64,000 nt of DNA from Corythucha ciliata (GCA_038030265.1 CM075943.1:40300001-40364000); one strand, 5' to 3'; positions 45,633 through 59,836 are shown, counted from the stretch's first letter. Program-made: numbers and translations. Notes: generated by a model from the sequence alone, not told the origin.

Positions 45633-48600
45633 GTGGAGGGTGCTGGCTCAAGGAAGCATTCTATTTATTTGCACTACCAGTTTTGAAACGTTTCAGTAAA
45701 AGTACACAAAATTATTCGAGTGTTTCATAAATTTCTGTGACATTCAACCACTACCCGAGTCCACTCATTTTATTTTTACTTTAGCGTTCTATATGTATTT
45801 TGTTCAGAAGCGGAAGCGGGCGTTAGTCTTGCTGTGTTTGAAATTTCCATTTACTCAAATGGATGTTCTTCAACATAAAAGGCGGTTGGGTTACCCTTCC
45901 CTACCGCTCTCGTACCACAAGTTTTTGATGTGGGTAAATAGCGATGTGATGGAGCTTTTCTCTCACTCTCTCATTCTCTCTCTTTCTCGCAGTGCTACAC
46001 ATGCCTCATTCCTTTTCTAGTGGTTATTTCGCGAGTAAAAGTTAGATGTGACCCCCTCCCTCTTTACTACCTCATCATTCACAAAAAAGTCCTCTTCAAT
46101 CCCGTGGAATTTCGTTTCAACGGGTAAAAGCTTGAAAAGTTGAAGACGAATTAAATATGATTTCGTGACAATTTCCATTCTCGTCGAGCACATCACATAT
46201 CAAGCTATAGAGCAATTATGGTTTCAATCGCGTGCGGCTCAAGGCACGAGAGTTCAATAGAAGGATTGATCAGACTTTTACAAGAGAAAGACAGATGGAG
46301 AAGGATCTATTTTGTAACACGAGCCCATATCTCACTGTCAACTCGCCTGTGTGTTGGAGGGAAGGGGGTCAGGAATAGGAATGTAGTGGATGACCGCGGG
46401 AGGGGGGCTCCGAAAACACGGAAACATACTCGTTCAATTTATGCAGCTGTCTCCGGTTACCCTCAAAGTATTTCACTCAAAATTATTTTCGATCATCATT
46501 TGTATTTTAAAGGGAAATATTGGGAAGGAAATAGAGGTGGAATATTTTTGAGATGCATGGCGACGGTTGTCTTTTATATGAAAAATTTGCCAGTCGCCTA
46601 CAGTTCGTCCCATCGCAGTGGATTCCCTTTGTACGAAAAAAAAAAAAAAAAAAAAAATTACACTTGGATCGTATACAAAAATGATATACCCCAGGCACGG
46701 ACAAATCAGATTTCGCTTTCGGTAAACGGGGGAAAAAAAGGAATACACTCAATTCTAATAAATTCCGTCGCGTTGAGGGGTTTCAATGTTGTAATATGTA
46801 TGCGGAATTCCCAAACGGGCGAGAAGACTCGGGTTTTGTGTGGACGGCAAAGGAGGAAGTGATGGGACTGTAGAATGGTGGGAGGGGGGCTCGTTTTCCT
46901 CTCCGTGAGGGAAAAGAGATAAAAAAAAAGAGGATGAGAGTGTTGGCTAAGGGAAAAACGGGTGGTTTTCAATGCCTTCAGTACATAAATTTTGTGACCT
47001 ATGGGGAGGAGATTAAATGTTAAACGTTGAAGCTTTGAGGGTGATGTGGTTCAGGTATATGCATCCGAAGTGGTTTCGAAAGTGGGAGTGAGTTTTTTTT
47101 TTTTTTTTTTAAGGGATGGAGTGAGTGAAGCGGATATATTATTATCTGGTTACCCAGAAGGGACGTTTTATCAACCGTCAGGTCACAAGGGCAGGAGGTT
47201 GCCCAGATCAATATTCCAAGTCTACTAGAAATAATAATGTATACCTTTGAGTTAAAAGTGCATCTCAAAGCGCACTCTTACGGCTTTTCAATGCCCTCAA
47301 TCCATGAGACTAAATGGCATTTTTCGTTTAAATATTAACAGTTGTCAATATCCTTCACTCATTATGCTAATTTTAAAGCTCTAATATCCTCTTTTTCTCC
47401 AGAAGCATCCAACCAATAAACTTAAAAGACCCCACCTAATTTTCCAACAAGTGGTTGTAACATAAAGTGAACGAAGCTAGAGAGAGAAGGGGATATCTGT
47501 CTCAAACTCTGCTGTTTCCCTTAGCTCCCACGTACTCAAACAGTTTCCCTTTTTAAAGGGAGGTTGAATGACGTCCTTAATTAACGGCTGCCTGCGTATA
47601 TACGAGGGAAAGCTTAGTCTTTCTCTCAAGTGGTCACCCCTTTTCTGAAACTCTCATCCACGTGGGTGAATGTTGCAAAAGTTGACAGCTCTGAAGGCTT
47701 TTAAAACCTTTTCGGGTTTGAAAAATAAATAAACACGGTGTTGAGATTGAAAGCGTTTACAAGGTGTAATCATTCATTGAGAGTGACAGAGTGACGCGTC
47801 TTTTCTTTCCCTGCATCAAAGTTTTTTTTGTTGGTTTGAACTCCTTCAACATGAAACATTCTTCTCATAAAATTACCAATTTCCCAATTTTCCTAAAAAG
47901 TTTGTGACTTTTTTATCAATCACGATGGAACGCTAAAGGAAAGCTACACGTTTTAATCTACCATAGTGGGGCTTCATTCCACATGTGACCTATTTACCTG
48001 TATAAAATTCACTTGGAAACGCTACTAAGGGTGAAAACAGTTCTTGAAATAGCCATAACCATGAAATTGAGTTCCGTAAGTGTCAAATCCGAGACATCCA
48101 AAGAGGTGGAATCGGAAGGACTGAAATCGGTGAAATCACATTTTTGATTGACACAAGTTAATAAATAAAGCCGTATAGTTAAATAAATTTTACTTAGATA
48201 AATTAAAATTTTAAATAAAGTTAAATAACGCCCCTTTCGTAACTACATCTTCAGTGCGGAGAATTGACTCTACTTGAGAATGAGGATGTCGGCCATACTG
48301 AAGGCTCGGACGCGAATTTACACTCCCTCTACGAGTTCAGAGCCTGCTCGGAACTCGTAGACCAAGAGCCAGCGACGTAAAAAGTGCAACCATTTGCATA
48401 CTTTTCTTACCCAGCGCATAAAATCGAGAATAATTCCCCAATAGTGGGAAAAATTGTCTGCCTCCATTTGGACGTGACGAAACCTGTGGCAGACGGCATC
48501 AAAGATTCACTTCTGGAGAGAAGTAACACAAATTCCGATCATACGGCTAAGACGTTCTATTCACGTGATTACGCATTGAAAAATACGGGGAATTGAATAT

Positions 48601-48789
48601 TACATTTAATGCTATCAGGTTCTATAGAACAAACCTCATTGTGACTGCAGAAAAACCACATTAGACGCTCTCCTGATTACACCCAGGTTTTTTTTTCGCA
48701 TTTTTGCCCTCTAGCGTCTTCACCTCAACAAATAAATGCGACGGATAATGAAAGAGGGGGGTTACTGCTGATCAGCAACTTAAAAAAAG

Positions 48790-50110
48790 GATCCAAAATT
48801 TGATATTTATCCGAAATTATGACGCATAACTTGCAAGTGACCGCAGGGGAAGCGGCCACTTAAGAAACACGCCCTGAAACTTGCAGTTTTGATAAAATTA
48901 ATGAACAACTTTCGTAATAACACTGAAATTAAGACTCAAAACTTTGGGTTTCGTTGAAATAAGGCCCCAAAATTTGCATTTTCAAAGGAATTAGGACCCA
49001 AAAGTCACATTGCCACAGATATTTTTTGGCCATCAAACTTGGAATTTCCGCCGCTATAAAAAATATCCCAAGGACAACTTTGCTTAAACTATAAAGTAAG
49101 ACCCATAACTGGTGACCCGAAGACCCGCAACATTAAATTTATCCGGTATTCAGTCAAGAAACTTGAAATTGTGCTCAAATTAAGACCCAAATACGAGAAC
49201 TATCAAACTGCAAATCTATATTTTGCAATCACCCCGATATATTCGTCGGGAAATGAGCATAGTTGGGGCCGGCTAGCTAACGACAATTTCAGACAATTTC
49301 GAGAAAATTGCGCCCGGAGGACACATCAAATTTTGCAGATTATTTTTATTTGACTCTAAAAGTTGCAATTTTGTTGGAGGAACGACGCGGCTGTTTACGG
49401 TCTCGTCTGCGATTGGCCGAGGCCAGCTAGTCAGGAGTCCGAACCCACAAAAAACAATTTCAAACTTGCGATTACATGGATATTTAGCACAGAAACTTGC
49501 AATTTATCCGAAATTAAGCGCAAATTTGCTGGAAATAAGGTCCTAAATTTTACATTTTACGCGAGATTCAAGACCCGAAGGCCCGAAACTGTCAATTTCG
49601 CAGTCAGAAACTTGTAGTTACGCTCAAATGAGCATCCGAACAGCGAACATGCGAAGCTTCACTCAATTTTAGATTGAATTTCAAATTGCAATTAACATTA
49701 CCTAAGGGCACAGTCGGCGTTTGCTGAAGCGTTTACGCCCAAAAGGCCCTGACACATGAAGGTTCTCTGAAAGGACGTGCAATTTCGCGAATATCTACCT
49801 TCAAAATGTTGCAATAATGCGACTATGCGTCAGAAGACTTTATGCAGTGCCATGGCCGGCTACCACGCGGGTTCCGCTGCCACTGTGAAAGGCTCCCTAA
49901 ACACAATATTTCGCGGAAATAACGACCGGAATCCAGAAACTGGCAATTTCACACGAATAAATACTGGAAACTGGCAATTTGACCCAAAAGTCGCCATGGC
50001 CTTTAAAAGAAAAGCCCCGAAACTGCAATTTATCGTGAACCATAAAACTTGCAATTTGCCAGATATTTTAGACCCGATACAATTTCACAGATATTTAGCT
50101 TTGTATGATA
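48790..50110 (+). repeat. R3 array, long
   Basis: AAACTTGCAATTTCGCGGAT-like units, for example CTGGCAATTTCACACGAATA. Followed immediately by an R1 array. Confidence 0.75.
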
Positions 50111-50159
50111 ACATTTTGCAGTATTCCCCTCCATTTTACTTGCAAAAAGGTGAAATTGA

Positions 50160-50450
50160 AAAGTTTTTCATCAATTTTAGCTGTGAATTAGCGCTTTTCC
50201 TTTATGTGATTTTTGAGCTTTTTCCCAAATTGTATTGAGGAATTAGCGAGTTTCACAATTTCAGTAGGAAATTGGTGGTTTTACATTTTTCGCATTGAAT
50301 TAACGGTTTTTCTTAATTTTATAGCAGCGGACTCCACCTAAAAACAGGGCATTAACGCTCTTCACAATGCCAGCCACGAATTAGTAAATTTTATATCATA
50401 TTTAGGCATGAATTAGCGCTTTTGCTCCACATTAGCCACTAAATTGAACA
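50160..50450 (+). repeat. R1 array
   Basis: AATTTTAGCTGTGAATTAGC and GCGCTTTTCC units. Confidence 0.7.
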
Positions 50451-50485
50451 GAACATGCGAATTGACTATCCAAATTAAATATACA

Positions 50486-50770
50486 TAATAGGGGTATTCA
50501 TTGGTATTAATGAAAAATGTTAAACCTTGTATTTTTGTTATATGCTAAATTCCGAACAGGTGGGTAAGGCCATAGAACACAAAAAATAAGAAATGACAGG
50601 GTTTACATCGATAAAATATGTTAAACTTCAGAGCATGAATACCCCTAATATAGGTGTACATGTTATCTTGAAGATACAATGCCCACGTATCCCGTTATTT
50701 TAGTTTTTAGCTCGTCTAGACCAGTGAGTTGATTATTTGGGGCCCCCACAATTAAGACCCCCCCAGTCAT
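50486..50770 (+). repeat. Duplicated ~285-bp element, copy A
   Basis: Nearly identical to 56160-56428. The first part has mirrored ends (AGGGGTATTCAT / ATGAATACCCCT), the second part is unique sequence ending GTGAGTTGATTATTTGGGGC and a C run. Probably a mobile element with an internal palindrome. Confidence 0.75.
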
Positions 50771-52539
50771 GATGATGGTGATGGTGGAGAAGGCGAGAAT
50801 TAACCGATTTTCGTAATGAGAAAATTCCTCTGCTCCCTGAAGCTGGTAAAGAACCACGGGAAAGAAGGTATGGTGGAGGTGCGCGGTGGAGAAGGAAAAA
50901 ACCACATTGTTTGGCCTAAAATGTTACATTTTCATTTTATTCCTAGCCTCCATCCACCTTTTCTCTCTAATGACCTAAATCTGTTTTTAACCATTTCAGC
51001 CCTCTACATCTCTTTATAATTTCTTTGCCCTCCCCCTCTCACTCCCTCGGGAATGGAATAAACGAGAAAGACGGGAGTTAATGGAAATGCTTATAAACCT
51101 GGTAGGTAACTCGACCTGCGTTAATTAAGGGGATTTTCTGGAGAAGGAAGAGAAATAATAGTACAACTGGGTTTTGGTTATCCCTTGCACTCTCCAGAAA
51201 TTTTAGGAACCACCGCACAATTAAATCGCATTCGCTCGTGGGTGGAGGGCGACATAGTAAAGGGGTTTTACAACCAAGATAACGACGACGTAGCGTGATG
51301 CTTATGCGGGTATAACTTCTGTAAGGGCTCAACCCTTGCGCGTCTTGTAAGGATTAGGAGGGGGGGTTGAGAAGTAGGGGAGTCTAGGGTCTCTTTTCAG
51401 CTTATCCACATCCTCACATATTAGCAACACCTGTAGGAATTGATCTTACGGCCAGAAAAATATGTGTACATTCATGTTATGAGAAACAGCAATTTTTGTA
51501 GAAATTAAAAAAATTCGCTCTGTAATTTAGCTAATTTTAAAGAAACACGTGATATACATAATAATAATTATGAGCTATTCTCGTGGAAAACATGACATTC
51601 TTATACTGGACACTTTAACAAAATAATGTGTGGGGGGGGGGGGGAGAAGTACTTGGAGAGGTTGATCATAAAATCTTTCAATAATCTCATGAAAATAGAC
51701 TTTCCATAATAACTAATTAAAAATATTTCGCGAAAGTTGAGTATGAATGTAAATAATCTTCCTTCGATTTGGAAAAAGTGGATAAATCAAGGAGACGAGG
51801 GACTCCTTTTCGAACATCTCACTTAACACTCGAGCCTCGCCTCTCTATATTTTATTTTACTCACAGCTACGACTTGCTTTCCCCGTTTTCAATATTGAAG
51901 ATACGAGATGAAAAATGAGAATAGTGCAGAAGCTCTTCTATAAGGGAAGAAAAAGAATGATTGGGTGGGTGGTGGTAAGAGAAAGGGGGAAGTGGCACCT
52001 TATTCTTTTTCTTTTTTCTCACTGTTCTTGTCTTCCTTTTTTTTCTTATTTATTTCATGAGAACTCGTTGTTCTCTAGTTGGGAAGAAAGGGCGAACTTG
52101 TTAAGAGGTGCTAAAGAAGTCTATCCTTTAGAATCAACACACCTTTTCAGCTGTCCTAATAGGGTGTTTATGTAAACTTTAACAAGCGTTATAACACACA
52201 AAATTTGAGCACCACCACCAGAAGGATGTCCCAGATGAGGATATTCAAACATTAAATAGAAGGTTGTACAAGCCTCAGTCAGAAGCCCTGACAGACACAA
52301 AGTGAAAATTCAGTTACTACATACAGTAGTAAAGAAAATAGCTATAAAGGTCGTCATTAGCGGAACACTTTCTCTATATCACCTCTCTCTCACAATGTCG
52401 CCGGGCAAACCATGCTCTGATGATAACTACACCCGAAGCCTGACGATTAGCCACATAATAATTGTAACTTTTTCCATAAAATTACAAGGTTTGGGTCTTA
52501 AGGTCATCACAATTGCAGTAAATGCCTCCAGAAAAGTGA

Positions 52540-52770
52540 ATTAGCAATTTTTGTTAATTTCAGCATCGAATTTTCTTCCAGTAAAGCACACTAGCGCTCT
52601 TTCTCACAGTTGAATTTGAGTCCAAAAACCGCTATCTTAGCTCAGCTGCTTTAGCGCTATCTTTTAAGTCGCAAAATGCTTGCGGATGTCGCAAATCAGC
52701 TATTTCAGTGCGAACTTGACCAAAGAACAGCTCATTTCAATCGCTTTTTCTCAATTCTAAGCATAAATTT
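52540..52770 (+). repeat. R1 array, short
   Basis: GAATTAGCAATTTTTGTTAA and CACTAGCGCTCTTTCTC units, ending in a C run at 52772. 50771-52539 and 52771-56159 contain no gene or element I can name. Confidence 0.55.
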
Positions 52771-55700
52771 GCCCCCCCCCCCCGAAAAACAATGGAAATT
52801 ATGGCGTTTTCCTTTTGCATAAAATTCAGCTCTTATGCCGAGCATTTCCACCCGTCTTCTCTGAAATGTATCGTAAGGGAACGGAGAAGACGGGTGGAAA
52901 TTCTCGGTTCCGGAGCTGATTTTTATGGTCGTGAAAAATGCTATTAGTGATAATCTCAATTCTCAAGTCACAAACTTGTCCCAGAAACGTCGCATTTGCG
53001 TATTTTGCCAAATTCAGCCACGAAGGAAGTCGAAAGAAAAATAGCCACGAAATTGATACAAATTGAAGCCATGGGATTTGCCAATTTCGGGGCCTTTTTT
53101 CAGACTTTGGGCTAGCCGGCTTCGACGGATGGCATCCGGATTGACGAGGCTCTTACGCCACCGGTATACACATAACTGTTTCCCTAATTTATGCCGCAAG
53201 CGCCTCTGACTTCGTCGCTGAGCTGTGTCCACAATTACCGAGCTGTCACGAAGTGTGGAATAAGACGGGTGGCGCGGCGTCCTTGTGAGTGAAACTTATC
53301 CAATGGGTGTGTAACGTGGTTTCTTTTGAACCTTTGTTGTGGGGCTTGCTCAGTTTGTGTTCGACAGAGAGTTTTTATACACAGCGTTAAAAAAGAATTT
53401 GTTTATTGGAGGAAAAGTTGTGGTTGTTCGAGAAGTACAGATGCTCGTATCAGTGGGCACTCGGGTCCGCAGGTTGAGTTCAATTAAGACACGTACTGCG
53501 AACACGATACACAAAAATACCCTTAGCAACAAAGAATGAATAGGAAAAAGAAACTCACTCGCCAGATAAATTCCTCTTGGGAAGCTCCGTTCGTTAACCG
53601 TCCTCCAGATGTTGGTCCAGAAAGGGGTGATTGTAGAGCGGCGAGTCGACTTCTCAGACAGGAAAAGAGGGGGGCGGGAGGTGTGTATGTCTGTGGTGGG
53701 GTGGGGTTGTGTACGTGTACGTATAAGACTGCGACCGATGAAGGTATACAACGCGTCGAATGTCGAATCAGACTTGTAGCTCAGCAAAGTGGTGTGTCCG
53801 TATTCGAGTCCGCAGGTTGAAACGGCGGACGGGACGTGTCTGCGTATGTGTGTCACCTCTACAACGAGTGAACGTCAACGCTGAGTCCGACTTGAAGGAG
53901 TGGCAACGAGGTATGTCCGTGTGTGAGAACGGCGACGACAGACGAGTTTGTGACGACGAGTCGAAAAGAAATCGGACTTACACAAGTAGGAAGTACAATT
54001 CGTGACAAACACCCCACAAGTGAACCCCTGCCCTTGAGTGAACGAAACTCACGGGTTTGACTCGAGGTGACTAAACTTTACTATTGGCGATTGTAGCTAT
54101 CACTAGCGGCGCTAGTGTCGTGTGATAATGAAACCGGTACTCCCCACATGTGTTAAATGATAACAAGTTTGTGTTTTTGTAAAGTGTTTTTTCGTGTTCA
54201 TCGTCCGTAATATAATGGGGATAAAGTAGTCAGTTGGCCTAAAGTGACGAGAACATGGTTTCTGATTAATTTATACTCAAACGGCAGGCAAGCTCCCAAG
54301 CCTTTCGGCGGTCGACTTTCTCCCAACACTGGCCTAATTGATAGCTGACACCGTTGAACACTCAATTTTTGGGAAACAATGAAATGACAGTGCTGTGTCT
54401 CGGTCACGACGGGAAGAGCAACCAAAAGACACGGCAGTTTTCTCTGGATTCACCATTGAAAGACATCCCACGAGCGCCTTAGCATTTCTTTATTGGTACT
54501 CGCCAGCTCACCCTTTTTGTTTTAGTGCTCAGAAAACGGCACGGGTTCAGCAAAATGGTTGAAAACGTTTTTCAATCGGTGTTTTCGAGTTTTCTTGCCC
54601 AAACAAACAGCCGGTAGTGAAAGTTTCTGTACGGGTGTACCACGTACCCACTTAACCGTCTTGTTTTCTTGATTCGGCGATGACAAAGGTACAATATCGA
54701 GGCCTCCTCGTCACCGCCAGATTTTTTAAGGCCCAGAAAATATTCTGTACAGGGCGATGAAAATAGGTGTTGTTTCAAAAAAAGTGGCTACGCCCACCAA
54801 CTTTGTCCACAAATGTTGAAACTCAACATATCAACAGTACTATAGGTAGCGCAGAGATTACATCAGTCAACTGAGAGTTGAACTACTTTTATTTTTTCAC
54901 ACAATTTTGCCAAAAGCGACTAGAAATGACCATTTAAAAAAATCAATACCGGCGAAACGGCTGGGTCATTGGATTGGGTTGGATTGGGCCCCCCAGACAA
55001 TCACAAAAATTGTACCTTTGGATATGGTCCAGAGCTACTCCAAGTCCATCAGAGGTCCAAGATTGTGGAGGCGATGGACCGCCCCTCACCGGAAGCAGAG
55101 GTGCTACCCTACAACGATTCACGTCCCTGGCTGTCAACCCGACTTGGAAATCCGAGTCAAGTAAGTACCCGGCTCGCCAGAACTGGTCTGAACCGTGATG
55201 CCGAGACGGGAACTGAAGATTCTGCTGGCGGGGTGGATTTGAAATCACTTAAACCTCATCTGGTGCATACGTGGGACATCGAAGAACTGTACGGAACTAA
55301 GTATACTAGGCTTACAATTTTTGCCTCTTCACTTATTTTTCTTCTCCATTCCCAATGGTCAAGTTTTATTTGAAATTACACAATTCTTTCAATTTTATGG
55401 TATTTTCATTCAACCTTATGCTCCGTGTACACGAGCGATACGTTTCGCCCGGTCACTGCGATACATGTCACTGCGACCATGGAAAAACAATTGGCAACTA
55501 GTGGAGCAGTCCATTCATAGAGTGTATACAGGAGAATGGTCCTGATGATTAGCTTAGCGATGACCATGCTATATTTATCGCTCGTGTGCACTGGGACCCG
55601 CCCAAACTTAGGGGTGGGAACTCAACAGATTCATTTTTAGAAAAATGTAGTTTCCAAACTTTTTGTTTATTCGAGGATTTTGGTGAAACTATTTGGTCTA

Positions 55701-56159
55701 CAGACATCGTTGTGTGCTTAAATGGAACATAATTAAATGCTACAACTTCTCTCGACTCGGATTTCCCCGTAGGATGAGTATTTTGGCCAAAACTTGAGTC
55801 GAAAGTTGACCAAAACTTGAAATTTCAATTTTGTTGACAAATAAAATCAAATTCAAGGAGTTGTATCTTGGTTATTATATGCCCTACAGAGGTACATTAG
55901 GTCTCAAATTGTAGCAAATTTTATGTGGTTTTTAACGTACGTTTTATCTTAAAATGCATATTTTAGGAGATAACGTGAAAAATCCAAAAATTGTGCAAAA
56001 TTTTCGCGGTGTTTCGAGTGCCACGAAAGTAGCACAAGTCTTTCGAAGCTGAAAACTTGGATTTACACTACTGGTGCTGGTCCTAACAACATACTAAAAA
56101 ATCAGAAATAGCCGTTTAATTGCGATTTTAGCTATTTTTAATGTTCTTATTGACTGGCC

Positions 56160-56428
56160 TAAATAGGGGTATTCATGAAAAATTTTAAACCTTGTATTTG
56201 TTATATGCTAAATTCCGAACAGATGGGTAAGGCCATAGAACACAAAAAATACGAAATGACAGGGTTTACATCGATAAAATATGTTAAAACTTCAGAGCAT
56301 GAATACCCCCTAATATAGGTGTACATGTTATCTTGAAGATACATTGCCCACGTATCCCGTTATTTTAGTTTTTAGCTCGTCTAGACCAGTGAGTTGATTA
56401 TTTGGGGCCCCACAATTAAGCCCCCCCC
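56160..56428 (+). repeat. Duplicated ~285-bp element, copy B
   Basis: AATAGGGGTATTCATG to GTTGATTATTTGGGGCCCC; differs from copy A by a few substitutions and short indels. 56429-57980 has only a TTC microsatellite (57393-57420) and three GTCGCCCAACTC motifs. Confidence 0.75.
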
Positions 56429-57980
56429 CCCCCAAAAAAAAAGAGAAGCTGGGCCACCACGCCACAGGTGTGATGACGGAGGGAACTCGGTTGAGCCGAG
56501 ATATGAGGGATTCCAAGCATTTTTTCTATTATTTGAATTCAGCAAAACCAAAGACGAAAATTTAACGGTGCACCATCATACGCACAGTTGTTGAACTCAG
56601 AACTCAAGCTGGTTCATTGCCTCGTCCTATACAACGGATCTTCTCATTGGAGATTCAGCACTTTGGAGGAGAACTGAAGTCGACTGAACGTGTAAAATGG
56701 AGGAATCAACTAACATCTCCCGGGAACGTGGATTCAAGATGCCTCATCCGGCTCGCCGACTAAACTGGACTTATGAGTTCAGTAAAGTTAAGAAAAAAGA
56801 TACATTCATTTTATGAGACACTTCCTTTTAATTTGTCATTCTCATTTTCATCAACCCTTGACCCCATTCATTCGTTTCGCTGAAGCATCATTTGGCTCCC
56901 TCTCTTTCTCTTGGCCTTTGATCACTTCCGTTTGAGAATAATTGTTTTGCCCCTTTTAACACAATCGGTCTGAGTAAACTTATCTTCACCTTTCACTTTT
57001 TTAATTTATTTTTCAAGAGGCCATTTTCATCGCATTTTTTTTTTTCTTTAGTTCATTGACTTTATTTAGATCAACAACGCGTCTTCATCCTCAGCAAGTT
57101 CAAATCAAGAAGAATCTTCCTCCCTTCACAACTCAAAAGTAACTGGCAAATTCAGACTTCATCTGTCGCCCAACTCGATTTGTACCTTTCTTTGGCCTTT
57201 ATTAACCGTCGCCCAACTCAGCCATTTCTCTTGACCTGTCGCCCAACTCGGCAACTCCTGGCACATAAGTTCCTTCAGAAGGAATCTCAATCTCGGTAAC
57301 TTAATCTTTTACGGACATTGTTAATTTTGAAATTCCTATCCTGGAAGTCATCGTTTGAGCTCGAGGAGTTCAACTACGGAAGTTTTTTTTTTTTTTTCTT
57401 CTTCTTCTTCTTCTTCTTCAAGCAAAAAAATACACATTTTTGCTTAGCCTCGAAAAGGACGTGTAATATTATAATATATAAATAAGGACTTTGTGTTCCC
57501 AAAAAATGAAACAAACAGTACGCGAAATGATTTTTTTTTTTTTTTTAATAGATTTTCCAACAATAACCACGTTCTCACATCATGGTCTTCTTCTTGGACT
57601 TTCAAATATTTGCTTTTCTTCATTATTCGTTCGAGTTCCGTGACGGCGCGGCACACTAATGAAACGTCGTTATTACTGTGTCGTCGTGAGTACTGCTTCC
57701 ACTACTTCCAGTATGAAGCTCTTGAATTAGCGGGACTAAATGTAGCAGAAGTTAATGAGTCCATGAAATGAAAGTAAATCCCTTAACCGAAATAGTAACT
57801 TCGTTAATTAACGATTGGACAGATTAACGCTTCTGTTACCAACTCTCAATAAGTACATACATTTTTGAATGTACATTTTCACTCTATTCTTGAATCCACA
57901 GTGAATGTTGCCGTTTTTAAGTAGGTATACCCAGCTTTCATTTTCAGAAATAATAACAGGGGTGTGTGAGTGGAAATAAC

Positions 57981-59370
57981 CCAGATAGCAAGGAAATATT
58001 ACCCGAATATTCCTTGATTATCTTTTTGGAATTTACCTTTTTTCCAAGAATATTCGTGGAAGATATTGGTTTTTTTTGCGAATATTGTATGGAGGTCCAG
58101 ACGGGACAGGTTGTATATAATCCGTGAATGTTCCAACGGAATATTCTACTTGACGATTCGTGGAATATATTCAGAACGATAAGTTTGAACGTTCAAAGAA
58201 TGTTTTTTTAGAATCGCTCCAGAATATTCAGATATATGTATAGTGTCGGGTACGAATATTGTAAGGAGGTCCAAACGGGACATGTTGTATATATTCCGTG
58301 AATGTTCCAAAAGAATATTCGCACGGAACAGAATTAATTTACTTTATTTTCAATTTATGATGCATACAATTTGGAAACGAATGAAAAAATACTGACACTA
58401 AAAAAGAAAACACGCTGAGAAACAACTACACACAAACAGAACGCCAAGAAAATAATACGACGCGGCGATGGGACATAGACGACGCGGGCCTGAAAACAAA
58501 ATCCCACAATTATCGTACAATCCTAAATACACACTTTACTTCAGTATATTACATGTAGCTACTGGCTCGATCACCGAAAATTGGTCGCTGAGAAAAGTTG
58601 ACAGGCAGAAAAATAAATATCGACGTAGGACCAATTAATGACGAATAGTCGTGAAACTTGCACCTGCAAATTATATTAAAGAAACATGTACAATCAGATT
58701 TAAAGGATAACAAGCGAATTGTCGCCTTACCTACAAATCAAATGATGTGACGTTTTCCAATTTTATGCGTGCCCGAAGAAAATTCGAGAAGAAAAACGCG
58801 AGAAAAACTAGATGGGCTCGAGCCACGTTGATTTGTACTTCTTGTTAGAAAGAACCAGAAAGTTAAGAAAGAGTTCCCGCGTCTGTCGTAGAGAGGAGAG
58901 CAAAATGGACGAATCAGAGAGTCGAAGACCTCCCACCACTAAACCCACTGACACGAACTTTACCGATCAACACCACACAAGCACATATCATAATAAGAAC
59001 AGGGTACGCACTTTTAATGTTTGAGTGTGGATAGGGATCGAGTGGGTGAGATGGATGGTGAAACGGAAACCTTTGCATTTTTTTTTCAAGAAACGAAACC
59101 GATGATACTGGTCCGTCCAATAATCTTATATACTTATTAAATAATAAATCCTAATATTCTGTTACTATATGATTCGATTATCCTTAGGTGGGTTCAAAAG
59201 GATTATGCCAGGAACATTCGTAGCGGAACATGATCATCTTGTTTCGAATAATAATAATAATGCGCTTGAAGCCATGAGCGGAGGCTGGCAGACGCAGAAC
59301 AGAGAATAGAAGGCTAATGGCCTCAGTAGTCAATGCCTAAAAAAAATAAAAAAATAAAAAAAAAAAAAAA

Positions 59371-59402
<32 letters not shown>

Positions 59403-59836
59403 GTATCATAACCCACATGCGCGATTATCAGGGCGAGACCAATAGTGTATTTTTTTAATGAAATGCACTAAAACAAAGTGAAACTGAACCTCAGCATTTA
59501 TTTGGGATTTCTAATTTCAAATAAAAACCGAAACGGCTTTATGCAGGCATCAATCTCACGACAAAAATTACGGAGATCGATGGATGTAACATTTAATTCT
59601 TAGAAACTGCTAAAAGAACATTCCTAGGTTAATTATTCAAAATAAGATAATCATGTTCCGCTACGAATGTTCCAGGCATAATCCTTTTGAACCCACCTAA
59701 GGATAATCGAATCATTTAGTATCAGAATATTCTAGGAAAACTTATATAATATAAGAATAATCTCATGTTGTTCAGATTATTCACATTCGAAATCGAAGAA
59801 TGTGGGAACATTCCTAGGATATTGCTTGCTATCTGG
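57981..59836. mobile_element. 1.86-kb element with CCAGATAGCAAG ends
   Basis: Left CCAGATAGCAAGGAAATATT mirrors right ATATTGCTTGCTATCTGG. Left third carries repeated GAATATTCCTTG / GAATGTTCC blocks and a direct repeat GTCCA(G/A)ACGGGACA. Inside lies a second inverted pair (CCTTAGGTGGGTTCAAAAGG near 59186 and its mirror near 59683). A 70-nt frame beginning ATGGACGAATCAGAGAG (58903) might be a remnant of a transposon gene; no transposase motif seen. An A-rich tract with (AAT)n lies at 59338-59402. No clear target duplication. Confidence 0.55.

Noticed and set aside
46218..46862. Longest open frame (214 codons, + strand)
   Set aside because: Crosses a poly(A) tract that translates to a lysine run, has no domain, no splice context and average base composition; length alone can arise by chance in 64 kb.
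53350..53856. 168-codon minus-strand open frame
   Set aside because: Lies in a locally GC-rich stretch with repeated GTCCGCAGGTTGA words; no recognisable domain.
54900..55373. Several overlapping frames (74-134 codons) on both strands
   Set aside because: No domain recognised and the frames contradict each other; a local GC-rich stretch explains them.
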